Positions 9,441 through 21,480 of a DNA stretch of 64,000 bases are shown one piece after another. Every line of letters starts with the position of its first letter. Position 1 is the stretch's first letter. The position numbers and the translations under genes were made by a program. The DNA lies in assembly GCA_017591395.1 (NCBI GenBank), contig WEDG01007660.1, positions 20,331 to 84,330 on the forward strand. The letters are read 5' to 3'. The DNA is from Schistocephalus solidus (lineage: Eukaryota; Platyhelminthes; Cestoda; Diphyllobothriidea; Diphyllobothriidae). The notes under the pieces were generated by a model that had not been told where the DNA came from, did not search any database, and saw nothing but the letters and a program-made list of their open reading frames with translations.

Positions 9441-11900
9441 GTTAGGTAACACAGCGACGGTATCCGCAGTTATATTTGAAAGTGGAGTTGCGATTGGTCA
9501 TCGCGTAAATCGGTCAATTGCAGCTAGCAAGTAATTACAACCACGGGATTTTGGTAGAGGACCGTCCAATTTTGGCTTTTGATAGGCCAAACGTTAACGA
9601 GTACACTGGCGAATATCAGTTTTCATACTGGGCCAGACGAAACACGCTGACGAGACGCTGGTTATCTCGGATGCCAGGATGAGCAAGATTGTGCAATGCG
9701 GTAAAAACATCTCGTCTCAAGTCGCTTGGTACTGCAGGTCGAGAGGAACCGCGCGATACATCACAAAAGATGGTACCACAGTAGACAGAGGAATGGTTTT
9801 GATCAGAAGATAAATATGTTCAAGGTGTTCAGTAAAATCTGGCTGGTGCTGCAGTTCCGATGTGCGCTCCAAGTCAATGGAAGGTTCGGTAATGGCGTTA
9901 ATTCCAGGTCGAGAAAGACGGTCAGCGACTTGATTAGAAAGACCTTTAAGAATTTGAGTATCTTTAGTGTATTGAGAAATAAAATGGAGATGATGGGCCT
10001 CGGGGCCAATACTTGTCAGAGGGAGTAGAGGAGGCATAATTAAGAGGTTTGGTGGTCTGTATGGGTACCAAAATCTCTGCCTTCAACATATTTGCCGAAA
10101 TTTTTAATGGCTAAATAAATGGCGAGGAGCTATCTAACAAAAATGCTTTAACGAGTTTGGCAAGGTGTCAATTTGGCAGAGTAGAAGGCCAAGGGTTGGA
10201 TGCCCGTGGGGGTCTGTTGCTGAAGGGCTGCACCTATGGTGCATTTGGAAGCGTCAGAAACAATGGTGAGCGGGCCATCAGTTAGGGGTTGAGAAAGGGC
10301 AATTATATCCGCAAGGATTTCTTTGACACGTTGAAAAGTGTCCACAGCTGTGTCAGACAAAGAAAATTTGCGGTTGCTTTCGCGTAAAAGATTAGTGAAA
10401 GGTAACATCAATTGAGTGCAGTGGGGGATGACGCGACCATAAAAGTGGACAAGGCCCATAAAACAGCGCAATGGTCGTAAAGAAGTAGGAGTCGGGAACT
10501 CATGAATAGCTGAAACTTTTGCATCTATGGGGCGATAACCGAAAGCATCTACACAGTATCCTAAGAACAGAAGTGGGGGAACACAGTAAGAGGCGTTAAT
10601 GAAAACACCAAATTGGTTCAATCGTTTTAAAATGAGAGGTAGGTGTTGTGGGTGTTCGTGCTGACTGGAACTTTCGACCAGAACATAATCGGCATAAACA
10701 TAGCCGAAGGATAAGTCGCGGAGGAATTCGTTGATGAAAGTTTGAAACGTTTGAGCGAAGTTTCGGATTCTAAAAGGCATCCTGACAAACTCGAAAAGAC
10801 CAAATTGGGTCGTTATCGCCGTTTTCGGGATGTCTTATGAAGCAAGGGGGATTTGGTGGAAGGCTTTTTCTAGATCAATGCTGGAAAAGATTGTTGCACC
10901 GGCGAGGCTAGATGAAAAATCCTGGAGATAGGGGAGTGGATATCTGCTAGGAACAGTGCAGTTGTTCAACCGTTGATACTCACCGCATGGGCGCCAGTCA
11001 GTTAGACTTCTTGCACACCATGTGTAGGGGAGCAGCCAACGGACTAGTTGATGGCCGTACTGGGCCTACCTCCATCATATGGTTGAACTCGGCCTTTGCG
11101 GTGTCTAACTTATCTGCGGCTAAACGACGAGGACGGCTAAAAACGGGTCGTCTGGTAGTTGAAATATAATGCATGACTGAATGTTTAACAGGTTGATCAA
11201 ACTGGAGGGTCGGGTGATAGATGAAAATTCTGAAAGTAAACGATGATAGGGAGTGGACGAATGGACTGTTAAAATGCATGGACTAGGGGATGAAAAGGCA
11301 CAAGTTTTAAACAGTTAGGGTATAAAGATGTCATCCAGTAGATTAGTTTATGGACTTGATATAGACGAAAAGACAAAAAGACAAGAAAATCGGCTCCGAG
11401 AATGGCAGTATAAACGTCGGAAATAGTAAATATCCAGCTAAAATGAACATCTGAAACCAAGATCTAGAGTTAGAGATAGTTGTCCGAACGTTTTAATTGA
11501 GGCTATTATTTGCCGCTTGGAGAGAAAAATGAAGAGCTAGATGACTTTACGGTCGTTCGAAGTGGGTGCAATTAGACTGATGTCAGTACCAATGTCCACA
11601 AGGAAGTTGTGGGAGGAAGTTCTGTCGAAAATGTGGAGTAAGCGACTTGGGGAAGATGGAACGGCCAATTTCGTCGTCGCCACTGGTCGGCAGGTAAGTT
11701 TTTGTACCGACATGAAGACTGGCAGTGCTGGGCGTTGGATTCATAAGTGTGAGGATACCAGCAGAAACCGTCCTTTGTGAATGAGCCCGAAACTGGAGTG
11801 GAGACCCTCGATCGGCGAGTATTGGAAAGGCTTCGAAGGTTACATATACGAATAGCGCGAAACGGAAACTTAACGTATGAGGTTATCTAAGCGTTTTACA
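9440..11900 (-). pseudogene. Ty3/gypsy LTR retrotransposon, gag end to integrase (broken)
   Basis: Minus-strand order. Gag zinc-knuckle remnant (CWYPHTYESNAQHC, about 11770-11720). Protease (FLVDIGTDISLIAPTS near 11590, AILGADFL near 11400). RT from LDTAKAEFNHMMEVG (about 11100) through EYQRLNNCTVPSRYPLPYL, SIDLEKAFHQIPLA and FVRMPF to YADYVLV (10700). RNase H (IVSDASKCTIGAALQQ, about 10260; ELLAIYLAIKNFGKYVEGRD). Connection domain (NQVADRLSR, about 9930). Integrase (LHNLAHPGIRDNQRLVS, GPLPKSRGCNYLLAAIDRFTR, 9690-9510). The protease active site reads DIG rather than DTG, and the RT box is ADY rather than xDD, so the element could not work. An internal deletion removes part of the integrase core. 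No LTR was identified. Confidence 0.88.
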
Positions 11901-12305
11901 ACGTCCTCGATGTTAGGCGTAGCTATGGCACGGCCATAAACATTAACTGTTAGAGGCAGTTATCGTTTGGTCGGTAGATTCGATGGTCATAATTAGAGGA
12001 GGTAGGCTGGACTTAGAATAGATGACTGTTGCGTTGGCGGGGCGGGTAGAAGGCAGCAATTGTATTGGTTTAAAAAGTTTAGGCACCTTAGATAGCAGAC
12101 AGAATCTGGTAACAATAATACGCCGAATGTAAAATAGAAAGGAATCGATGCGAGTGGAAATTTTCAGGAAAATAAATGAAACAAGGCGCTATGAACCAAA
12201 GAGATCACCAATGTAGAAGATGAATCAGTCTAGCTTATATGCGCCAGTAAAATCATCTGATCGGTCACATAGAGCAGGGACTGCTCCGGGAAAGCCAACG
12301 TTGCT
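11901..12305. other. Probable remaining gag region or spacer
   Basis: The minus strand near 11900-11950 still reads like a gag tail (NIEDVVKRLDNLI). Further right there is no clear homology. Confidence 0.35.
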
Positions 12306-12309
12306 TCTA

Positions 12310-13530
12310 AAGACACTGCGAAACAACCGACATGATTTTCGCCGCACGCCAGCCACAATTTAAGTGCCCGGAGATGCGAAACCATCTATACACTACCTTC
12401 GTGGATCCGACGAAAACCTTTGACATGGTGGATTGCGACGGACTGTGGAAAATCATGCAGAAATTCGGCTGTTCTCCGTAGTTCACGCACATGGTGCGTC
12501 AGATTCATGATGAGCAGACGGCGCACATCACTGAAAAACGGGATGGTATGCGAAGCATTTGCAGTGAACAACGGAGTGAAGCAGGGCTGCGTTTTTTGGC
12601 TACCACCCTGTTCAATCTCATGTCCTCTGCTATGCTGATGGACACCAACCGTGCCGAGGAGCCTGATTCGCATCGCCCTAAAGAACTGACGGGCACCTTT
12701 CTCAACACGTCTCCAAAGCCAATCAGGGCTCTCTCGGCCGGCGGCAGGCCTCCGTGTGGAATCGCCACGGTATTCACCTGAACACCAAACTGAAGATGTA
12801 CAAGGCCGTCGTCTTGACGACACTTCTTTTCGGAGCAGAGACCTGAACCCTCTACTCGAACAAAGCCAGGAAGCTGAATCACTTCCATCTCATCTGCCTC
12901 CGCAGAATACTGAAGCTGAGCTGGCAAGACAGGATCCCGGACACGGAAGTCCAGGAGTGGACCGGAATCCTGAGCATCCATGCCATGCTGAGGATACTGC
13001 AACTGCGATGGAGAGGCCACCTGGTGAGAATGGACGACGAGCGACTACCGAAACGACTTTTCTACGGAGCTATCGCTACGGGTGCTGGTCAACAGGGAGG
13101 TCAAAAATGGCGCTACAAGGACACTTTGAAGAAATCTCTGAAGCAACTGCAAATCAATCCGGCTTTCTGGGAGGACTTCGCCAGGATGGACCGACATGGA
13201 GAAGATCCGTGAAGACTGGTGCTGCAATATACAAAGGCAATCTAATCACCTCTGCTAAGTCAAAAATTGTAGTTCTTAAGTCACAAGTGCCTCGGATCAA
13301 CACAGCAAATGCATAAGCCCTGCCAACGTGCCCAAGCTGTCAACGCACATTCCGCATGCGAAACGATCTGGTCTGACCTCTTTGAAATCAATGCAAGATC
13401 AATCCCGCAACATCAACCTCTGCCACATCTGCCTCAGATCCCATTACCTCGACCACGATCACCGACACCTTCCTCCCTCCCCTACTCGTTGCGCCGATCA
13501 AGTTTATAGCTGTCCCGTGAGCATGAATGG
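12310..13530 (+). pseudogene. RTE-like non-LTR retrotransposon with C-terminal zinc finger (broken, deleted)
   Basis: The plus strand reads HLYTTFVDPTKTFDMVDCDG, LWKIMQKFGC, MVRQIHDEQTAHIT, then frame-shifted NGVKQGC (12570-12595), LFNLMSSAMLMD (12609-12644), and after an internal deletion [100 protein letters not shown] (to 13180) and a first zinc-finger relic (LPTCPSCQRTFRMRNDL, about 13320-13370). The catalytic YADD/FADD segment is missing: sequence between about 12645 and 12720 jumps from the fingers/palm block to a late block. RTE/BovB-type assignment is by motif style. Four other pieces of this family lie in the window. Confidence 0.82.
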
Positions 13531-16119
13531 CGTGTTTATCTAATCAAACGTATCCCTACTCATTACCAGCGAACGTCGACATTTGCGCGAGAAATTGCCA
13601 ACTACGATTGCAATTTTATGGCAAAATCTTCTTAACCTGGATGACTTATATCTGATAACAATCTTAACTGCGTATTTACTTAGTTTATGAAAAAGCATTT
13701 CAATACTAATTTTTTAATTTTTGGTGCAATAATTTGTCAGCATTTGCCAATTTCTGAGCTATTTGCGTACACTTTGCCACCAAAACTTAAATTATCCGGT
13801 TAAATAATGCAGCTAATCACTCATTTTAAAACAGCACATGGAAAAAGGATTGCAAACATTGGTGAATTATTGGAGAATTGTATTTCGCAATTCATGTCGA
13901 GGGAATGCCAATCGCTTCTCTAAACCCAAATTTATAAGTTTCCAGATTCTAAAAATAATCTGATTCCTTTCAGCTTCGCCCTGTTGTTCGCCTGTTGTTC
14001 GATGATTTTCTTATGTATTGGAGGATTCGGCAGTTTGAGCCGTGTGCCTAACTGCCGATTGAACATCAATTCTGCACACGATAAATCGTTTGAGTCGTTA
14101 GGGGTTATGCGATAGCTGAATAAAAACGTGCTATGATGTGCACACGTGTCCTCGAATCTTCTTGCCCAACCAAAGTGTCTACAAGCAACTGGAACACGAA
14201 GCTAACTGGTGTCCAACAACAGTTTAAAGGAATGATGAACATATAATAGAATTTGCGTTAGAAGATTGGAGAACTGTGCACCAACACTCGACCAAGTCCG
14301 CAAACCGAACGGACATGGAAAGTGAAGAATTTAAGAAGTTCAAACTGCCAGCAACCCCTGATGTTTATTCTGGGTTCTCGGGGACGTAATATATACTGCA
14401 TAAACAGATCACAACGTCTTCAGCCTTGATGTGTATTACTCATCATCCTCCTACCTCGATTAACACCAACCTAGGAGCGGAGGAACTATTGACTCCGTAA
14501 AACGGCGCAGTGATCGAAACTACCGTTCTAGGATTGACCCGAATCCGCAAACCCTTCCAAGGTTTAGGACGCAACCTATTAGAATATTTACTAACTACCC
14601 TTTATTACCTTTACTGTTTCTCCGCCCACTCTCTCCAATGCTGTCCATCTTAGGGTGGAGGGGTGCAGTGTCTGCTGTCCGCACTGTGTAGACATCACGC
14701 CAGGCCCTTGCGACAAAGCAACCTTCAAGGTCGTGCATCCAGCGCCAGTTGCCCTTGATCTGATTGGCCACCCCTCAGCCTATGACATTCCCACCTTGTA
14801 ATATATCCCGCCATATCCCCAAGACTCTTCACTTGTGCTGTTTCCCGTTCCCAGTATACGTTCTGCTTACAGCCAGTCGTCTATTTTGGGAAACACTACA
14901 CTGACCTTACCTATAAACATAACCCTAACTATACCGTTCGTTGAGTTAAGCATAAAAATCACATATATCGTGGGCACTTCATGCTTCCATGTCGTTTCGG
15001 GAAGAGGGGGTACATAAGCAATCCCTGCCAATTTTTTCTGCTATTGAGAGTAAACGCTGTTCGTTCCAGGTGAGTTCCTGGAAGAAGTTCGGAGAACGAA
15101 GCGACCGCTGGAATAAGAAGATAATCAGCAGGACTTGTCGGATTCTCCCGCGAACCCCGCATTAGAGACATTGGCAAGTATGGGTGATAACGGCAAACAC
15201 GTGTCTACTATAATTAGCAGCTCTCGCGATTACCGCTGGTACCTGATATGCCGATTGCTTTTTAGGCCTTGTCTGAGTCGGTAAGTGCCGTTATTTCTAA
15301 ATTCATGCTTGATGTTCACGTAATAGTTAGTCGGCTTTTTGACTTGCTGTCACTGGGATGCTTGGTCGCCCACGTTCTCCCAACATAACTTATTTGCATA
15401 ACCAGGCAAAGTCTCAGCACATAATATGAGAGCGGTAGGTCACTGAGCTTGTGGCTGGACTGCAGCCTTCCCTTATCAGAAAAATTTTTGACTATACATC
15501 CATTGGCCTGGCTAGAAGCTATAAATATAGCACCTCAATGTAGCTAGTTAAAATAGCTTTCTCAAACTTCCCCCTCGAAGGCCTTCTATACCATCCGTCA
15601 AGATCAAAACCTCGGTAGCCATGAGCTGAAGAAATTGTTTGCTTATTTTAAGTGATTTTGCCTTTACTTGTGATATGTCAACTAAATTTGTGCACTTAAT
15701 GATGCCATCGTTGTCTTAATGGCCCTTTATAAAGACTGGTTCAGAAATTCGATATATGATAACCTTCAGTCATTTACTAACCACGGACGTCAAAAGTCAA
15801 ACTGGTAAAACAAAACCAGTGCAGGTTTCTTTGTGCATTAGTAGTCTTTTCAGAATTTGGTCAGACAGGTTATTCAGTCATCCGGTACTTCAGATTACCC
15901 TGCGCTTAATTTCAGAATGTGACTATTTCAGCATCCCAATATTGGCATTAACAACAGCACTAACACTAGCCTAAACTATGACGCTAACGCCAATCCTAAA
16001 TCTCCGAAGCATTTAGCATAATGCTACTTAAAATGCACCCGTGTACCTATTATTTTATCGTATCCAGAATCTGATTAAGGTCCTTCGGTGAAAGGCGCCT
16101 GATTACGTGGCAACAATTA
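13531..16119. other. AT-rich spacer, nothing recognised
   Basis: No coding motif, tRNA or repeat that I can support. A more CT-rich stretch runs at 14570-14840, with only short, motif-free open frames. Confidence 0.4.
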
Positions 16120-16243
16120 TCGACTTGACGATAATCATTTTGACCAATAAAATGACCTCTTACTGCTGCCCAAAATTATTTTGCAAATGATATATTTCTT
16201 GGTAACTCTCGTCAGAGCAATAAGCATGATATGAATACCCCAC
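16120..16243 (+). repeat. 124-bp direct repeat, copy 1
   Basis: It starts TCGACTTGACGATAATCATT and ends ATGAATACCCCAC. It matches 16991-17113 with few differences (for example one C/T change in the first 20 bases). It is non-coding and its origin is unknown. Confidence 0.85.
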
Positions 16244-16990
16244 CGTCCAGCGTAATGCTGATATAAATACCTTTAAAAAGTTTCGAGTAGTTTATCTTAC
16301 TTCGGTGATTTGCAAAAAGCTGCGGATTAGAATGTGTTCGTTTCCCTTGGCCGGCTTTTTCTTTGACAGCCTATCGCCTTCTGAGCAGGACAAAATGTGC
16401 TGAATTCGGGTCTATTGTATTAATTTAATTAATTTAGTTTCGAATTTAATATTTCACGATACGCACAGCAGGTTGCGACTAAATATGAGCTGCAAGAACC
16501 TCTAGCAATTCGGCAGTTTAAATATAATTACTTTAGTGAAACGGAACAAACACGTAGTTTTATGCAGTTTCGAACTTCGTTTATTAGCTTTTAACAACGA
16601 AAACAACTTGAACACTTTCAAAGAGTTTCTTCCGGTAAATGTTAATCGTTTCATATGATATGACAAAGATGGAAATTTTCTTTCAAAACAACTTTTATGT
16701 TGAAAATGTCAACAACGAGATAAGTCCGCTAAATGCCACCTGCGTGCATGAATTATCTATTCTGAATTCTACGATTAATCCAAATAAATTTGAAGACTAC
16801 AGTACGGTATAAATTTTACTGCACGATCTAAGCTAGGGTATTAGTTTGTTTTTGCTTATTGTACAGACATTCATGTGTCAACAATCTGTGGTTCTTTTAC
16901 ATATTCCGTAAACGGAAAATATGCATAAACTAACCGAATGCCATCAACCGATCTTTATCCAATACAAAAACATCAAGCAAAACACAATAC
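16244..16990. other. Spacer between direct repeats, nothing recognised
   Basis: AT-rich and non-coding. No motif seen. Confidence 0.4.
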
Positions 16991-17113
16991 TCGACTTGAT
17001 GATAATCATTTTGACCAATAAAATGACCTCTTACTGCTGCCCCAAAAATTATTTTGCAAATAATATATTTTTGTAACTTCGTCAGAGCAATAAGTATGCT
17101 ATGAATACCCCAC
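16991..17113 (+). repeat. 124-bp direct repeat, copy 2
   Basis: Second copy of the repeat at 16120-16243. Its last shared bases (CCCCAC) are followed at once by RTE zinc-finger sequence, whereas copy 1 continues into unrelated DNA. Confidence 0.85.
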
Positions 17114-17350
17114 TGTACGATGGATTCGCAAGTGACCGACCAGGCCTATGCGTGAGGTGAATGTGCGGTCGCATTGAGGACAGTTTAGGAGAGATTCCCC
17201 ATCGATGATGGTGGTGGTGGTGGTGGTAATGAAGGCGAAGGCGGTGTTGGTTGCAGTTGTGGGGGTAACAGGCGATGAGTAGAGGGATGTGGTCTCTATG
17301 ATGGTGGGAGTAATGGAATTGATGCCAGGAGTGAGGGTGGGGGAGTCAGA
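17114..17350 (-). mobile_element. RTE-like element fragment: linker and zinc-finger coding piece
   Basis: Near-identical to 19496-19735, in the same orientation. On the minus strand it encodes a Ser/Thr/Pro-rich linker and the start of a finger (CPQCDRTFTSRIGLVGH type). A (GGT)n-like run near 17200-17225 codes for His repeats. Both ends are abrupt, so it is a fragment of about 235 bp. Confidence 0.8.
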
Positions 17351-18606
17351 AAATACGAAACAACTGCTACATGTACTATGTCGTTTATTAGAAAAAATAA
17401 AGTTTAATTAACACGTCGTCTTCAAGTTTATTTGGATTCATCATATAATACAGGAAAGATACTTCTTACAAGTTTATGACCTTTTGCAGACTAAGATCCT
17501 TTTTGTCATCTTCAATACAAAATCGTTTGAAAGGATACACTTTATTTGCCATCTATCTTACAAATTTAATAGTTGCTGCAAAAATCTTTGCAGTATTCAA
17601 GTTTTTTTGTACTACTTAAAGCAGGCCTTATTGAAGTATATCCGTGAAAGTCGGTGTCAGATATATAGACTTGTGTTGTAGAAGTAAGTTATTATGTTCT
17701 CTGCCACTCACTAAGGAAATAAAATGGGGAAGGCACATTAATGTTTAAATCTTTTTATCTAGATTTTCATTAATTACGATGTCAGGGTGTATACTTTGCT
17801 AACTCTGCCACAAATAAATAATGCTATCTCGTCCTTTTTTGCAAAGGTTTGTTGTAAGAAATCAATATATTATTTCCGTTTCCTGTATTGCTTTCGCCGA
17901 TGAGAATGTCATTGAAATAAAAGGTTACATGATAATACATGTTCACAGACTAGCCAGTGATCGTTTAATGTGAATAAACTAGACAGATGCAGTCTTAAGC
18001 ATGCTATTTTTAAGAATTTTATACGACAAATTTTACCCCTGAAAAATGCAAAAGTGACGAAATAAGCTGAATTTATCGACGTCATAAACTTTCTCGACAT
18101 CAAACGCTTAGAATATAACTCGTAGTACATATGTCAAGTCCATTTTCAGTATACTTAAAAACAAAGGTTTGCTAATAATAATTATAACTGCATTTTAGGC
18201 CACTAATTCACATAGATAGGCAAAACTTGACACCTTTAAAGGGATCAAACGTCTGATTGTTTCAAAAATACTCTGTTTGTTCGAAAGCATGTGCTCACAT
18301 TTGTCACTGACAACAAATATATTTTCAAAACTGCAAGACTTGTTTGGTAATACTGAGATAGGTGATTGCTCTTCTTTGATGGCAAAACATAATTAAATAC
18401 GTTAAAGGTCTAGAACAATTAATAACACAGAAAACCCTTCCAAAATGTAATAATATAACGAAGATTTATTCTTAAGTTTGCAAACATTTTGACTGATAAA
18501 TAAATTCAAAAATATCATTCAGAAAAACTAGATCCTTGTCAAAATGGGCTAGAAAAATAATTAAACTGCACAGTAACTTAAACACCTAACACACATAACT
18601 TCAATT
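17351..18606. other. AT-rich spacer, nothing recognised
   Basis: Short motif-free open frames only (for example 17484-17681 and 17909-18130). Confidence 0.4.
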
Positions 18607-19345
18607 TTAGCCATCACGCTTCATGACTTAGGTCGCCTAAAGTAGTATTCGAATGGTTTGATGTCCCAAATTAACCCACGCAAAAACTCTTTAAACGTAT
18701 GAAGCACGACACGATAGTTTGACCGTCGATTTTCGACGAGGTCCACCGTATGCTCCACACAAGGTGGTGCAGGGACGGTGACTTGCACGTGAATTAATTT
18801 TAAGTGATAGTAGCCTTGCGCTGCAGCTACCGCACTCTCTTCTCCTCCCCACCTGAGCCCGGTGTCAAGACAGAGTCATGAAGACCGAATATGGGAGAGG
18901 GCGCAGGTGGCTGGCGCGGCCGGAGCCGCCCCTGGGTGTAACACCACACCTGACTCGGATCCCACGGAGTGGGAGTGCCATAAAGGCCACATTAAGAAGG
19001 ATCCATTGCAGCCTGACTCTCAGTCTGCCAGTCAGCTACTACACACAAAACACACATTGGGCTGACCACGCGGTCCGAGTTATCCCGTCAGTTGTTAACC
19101 TTCCAAGCCACGGCTTTTAGCGCACCTTGATAGTTTCAAGCGCGTCAGATTGTTTATAGTGAGTAAAATACGCTGAGCTGTCGACCTCACTCTCTTTCCA
19201 CCCCCACAATCAGACCACCATCCGAGCCAGTCAGTTGTCTGATGTGGGAGTGGGCACATTGGCTGACGGGTCGGCGTACCCGTCTTCGCGCGCCACAGCA
19301 CGACCTGGCCCCCAAAACGCACACACCATGATTGACTTACCCAGG
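18607..19345 (+). repeat. Repeat family A, long copy (X unit plus linker)
   Basis: It starts near CCATCACGCTTCATGACTTA, a boundary shared with the minus-strand copy ending at 53385. It then contains the X core: CCACCGTATGCTCCACAC, GACGGTGACTTGC, TTAAGTGATAGTAGCCTTGC, CACCTGAGCCC, CCCACGGAGTGGGAGTGCCA, CACATTAAGAAGG, GGGCTGACCACGCGGTCCGA and CGCGTCAGATTGTTTATAGT. The linker ACAATCAGACCACC...CGACCTGGCCCCCAA follows. It runs into an RTE-like fragment near 19345. Short ORFs inside are not conserved in frame across copies. Confidence 0.85.
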
Positions 19346-20145
19346 GGATATGGAGGAGCCATCGCCGTCTGACTCCCAGTCCATGACCGAATAAGGCCAT
19401 GCGATGAGTGAATGCGCGAGGACAGTGAGGAAAGTGGTGGCGAAGATCTCTGCTGTGTGTTGATGCTCCAGGCACTGGTTCACCAGTCTCTGTACGATGG
19501 ATTCGCAAGTGACTGACCAGGCCTATGCGTGAGGTGAATGTGCGGTCGCATTGAGGACAGTTTAGGGAGAGATTCCCCATCGATGATGGTGGTGGTGGTG
19601 GTGGTAATGAAGGCGAAGGCGGTGTTGGTTGCGGTTGTGGGGGGTAACAGGCGATGAGTAGAGGGATGTGGTCTCTATGATGGTGGGAGTAATGGAATTG
19701 ATGCCAGGAGTGAGGGTGGGGGAGTCAGAAGGAGGGTTGGCAGAATTTGACGTAGAAATTGGAATTGTCGGATTGTTTGTGCATTGCGTCTGAAGATGTC
19801 CAACCAGGCCGATTCTCGTGCGGAAGATGCGTTGACAGCGCGGGCATGTTGGCAGGGCCTGGGCATCGACGATGTTGGTCCGGGGCGCTGGTGAATTTCG
19901 TGCCGCTCTTTTGGCCTTGGCGGCGGCGATCCGGTTAGCCTCATAGATTTCTGAACCAGTCTTCACGAATCTTCTCCAAGCCGGTCTATCATGGGCGAGG
20001 TCCTCCCAGGTCACCGGGTTGATTTGCAGTTGCTTCAGCGATTTATTCAAAGTGTCCTTGTAGCGTCTTTTTTGTCCTCCCTGCCGGCGAGAACCCGTAG
20101 CGACATCTCCGGAGAAAAGTCGTTTTGGTAGTTTGGGTATGAAGT
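19346..20145 (-). pseudogene. RTE-like element, C-terminal thumb and C2H2 zinc-finger region
   Basis: The minus strand gives [60 protein letters not shown], then finger 1 CPRCQRIFRTRIGLVGHLQT (about 19840-19780), a Thr/Ser/Pro and His-rich linker, then finger 2 CPQCDRTFTSRIGLVSHLRI (about 19555-19495) and a partial third finger (CPRAFTHRMALFGH, about 19430-19390). At least one frame change separates the first and second finger blocks. Fingers at the C-terminus probably bind nucleic acid and may help target selection (inference). The piece is 5'-truncated and lies directly against a plus-strand family A repeat. Confidence 0.85.
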
Positions 20146-20164
20146 ACACACGCTCATTCACCTC

Positions 20165-20950
20165 AACAAAACCTAGTAGCTGTCTTTGCTAACATTGATG
20201 TTCTCCTAGAACTGGAATGCTTTTGCCCCAATCGATTTTTCAAATAATGTTTGAAAAATAGCTAATTCCCCTACAGGAGGCTATTAAATAAGTATTGTAG
20301 TCCCGGACTTGAAATACAATAGAATGCCTTCTATTTATTTAATGATTTCCAATCAGTACAAAAAGAGATACCTCTGTGGTTTTGTCCAAGAAAAATCCAT
20401 TGTTTCTCAAAGCAAGGTTTATTAGGTAGTTTAATAGAAGCACACTCGTAGAATCGTATAGTAGCTCCATGAATGGCATGCGATCATTATACTTGTGTTC
20501 AAGAAATCATGATTCCAGTGTGCTTTTTAACAAGATAATTAATGATGTCGCAATGCCTCTCCAGAACCCTTTGATAACATAAATCAGGAAACTGATAATG
20601 ATGCAAAGGTAAAGTACACTTTGGCGTCACCCATTGAGGAATTAAGGAACCGCAATAAGCCATAACTCCAACTATTAAAGGTTTTGTGTTGAATACTGAT
20701 TTATAATTTCTTTAAGCTACTTGTGAACTAAGAGAAAAGCTTTATTAAATCGCTTTTTCTCAGTAGAACCAGCAGTGCGAGCAGGATGGTTCATGCTAAC
20801 TAACAGAGTTTCATGCTGTGGCAAATGGTCAGATACTCAGTTCAGGCGTCACAAACGTGGGTGTCTGACTGTTGCCCCATAGGAAGGTTGGCAAAAAACG
20901 GACAATTGCGCGTAGTAAGTTTGTTAAAAGCGACTTCAAAAAATCTGCCG
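20165..20950. other. AT-rich spacer, nothing recognised
   Basis: No supported feature. Confidence 0.4.
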
Positions 20951-20959
20951 CATTCCGTT

Positions 20960-21480
20960 CACCTTAATCCCTTGAGCCCGAGGAGCAGAGGGGGTCAGGA
21001 AATTCGAGGCGGAGTCGGACAAAGTGGCTGGTATCAACCCGCCTACGCATGCCACACACCGGGCCTTGATTTTGAGAGGGCGGCTTAGATGCAAACCTAG
21101 TAGCAACGTCGTAGAAAACCACACTACTGTAGAGGCTTACAGTGGATTAGGTTATCCCGTCAGGTGTCAGCCTTTCGGGCTACAATTTTGTTTCACGTTG
21201 CGACAGTTGACTAGTGCGTCAGATTTATTGTAGTGATGCCTTCAACGAAGTGATGTGCGTGGGGTCCGAAGGATGGCTTCCACTCTCTCCCCACAAAGCA
21301 GTCTACTCACCTGGATGGTCAGACACCTGATATGGGGACTAGTGCAGGGGAATGACGCGACGTGAGTCGGCGTGCCAAAACCTCTCCATAAGCGACAGTG
21401 CCGGAATTAGGCCTGTCACGTCCTAAGCTGGTCGCATGTCACATTTAGCTCTCCCTAAGCCTTGAATTTTAGTGCGCTGA
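20960..21480 (+). repeat. Repeat family A, strongly diverged copy
   Basis: Partial matches in order to the X unit: CCGCCTACGCATGCCACACA, GGTTATCCCGTCAG near 21150, a GCGTCAGATTTATTGTAGTG block near 21215, and an ACTCTCTCCCCAC stretch near 21280. Divergence is high, so the boundaries are approximate. Confidence 0.5.

Noticed and set aside
18862..19120. Family A short frames as a small protein
   Set aside because: Frames are not kept in length or phase among copies, although some phrases recur; recorded as a question in the findings.
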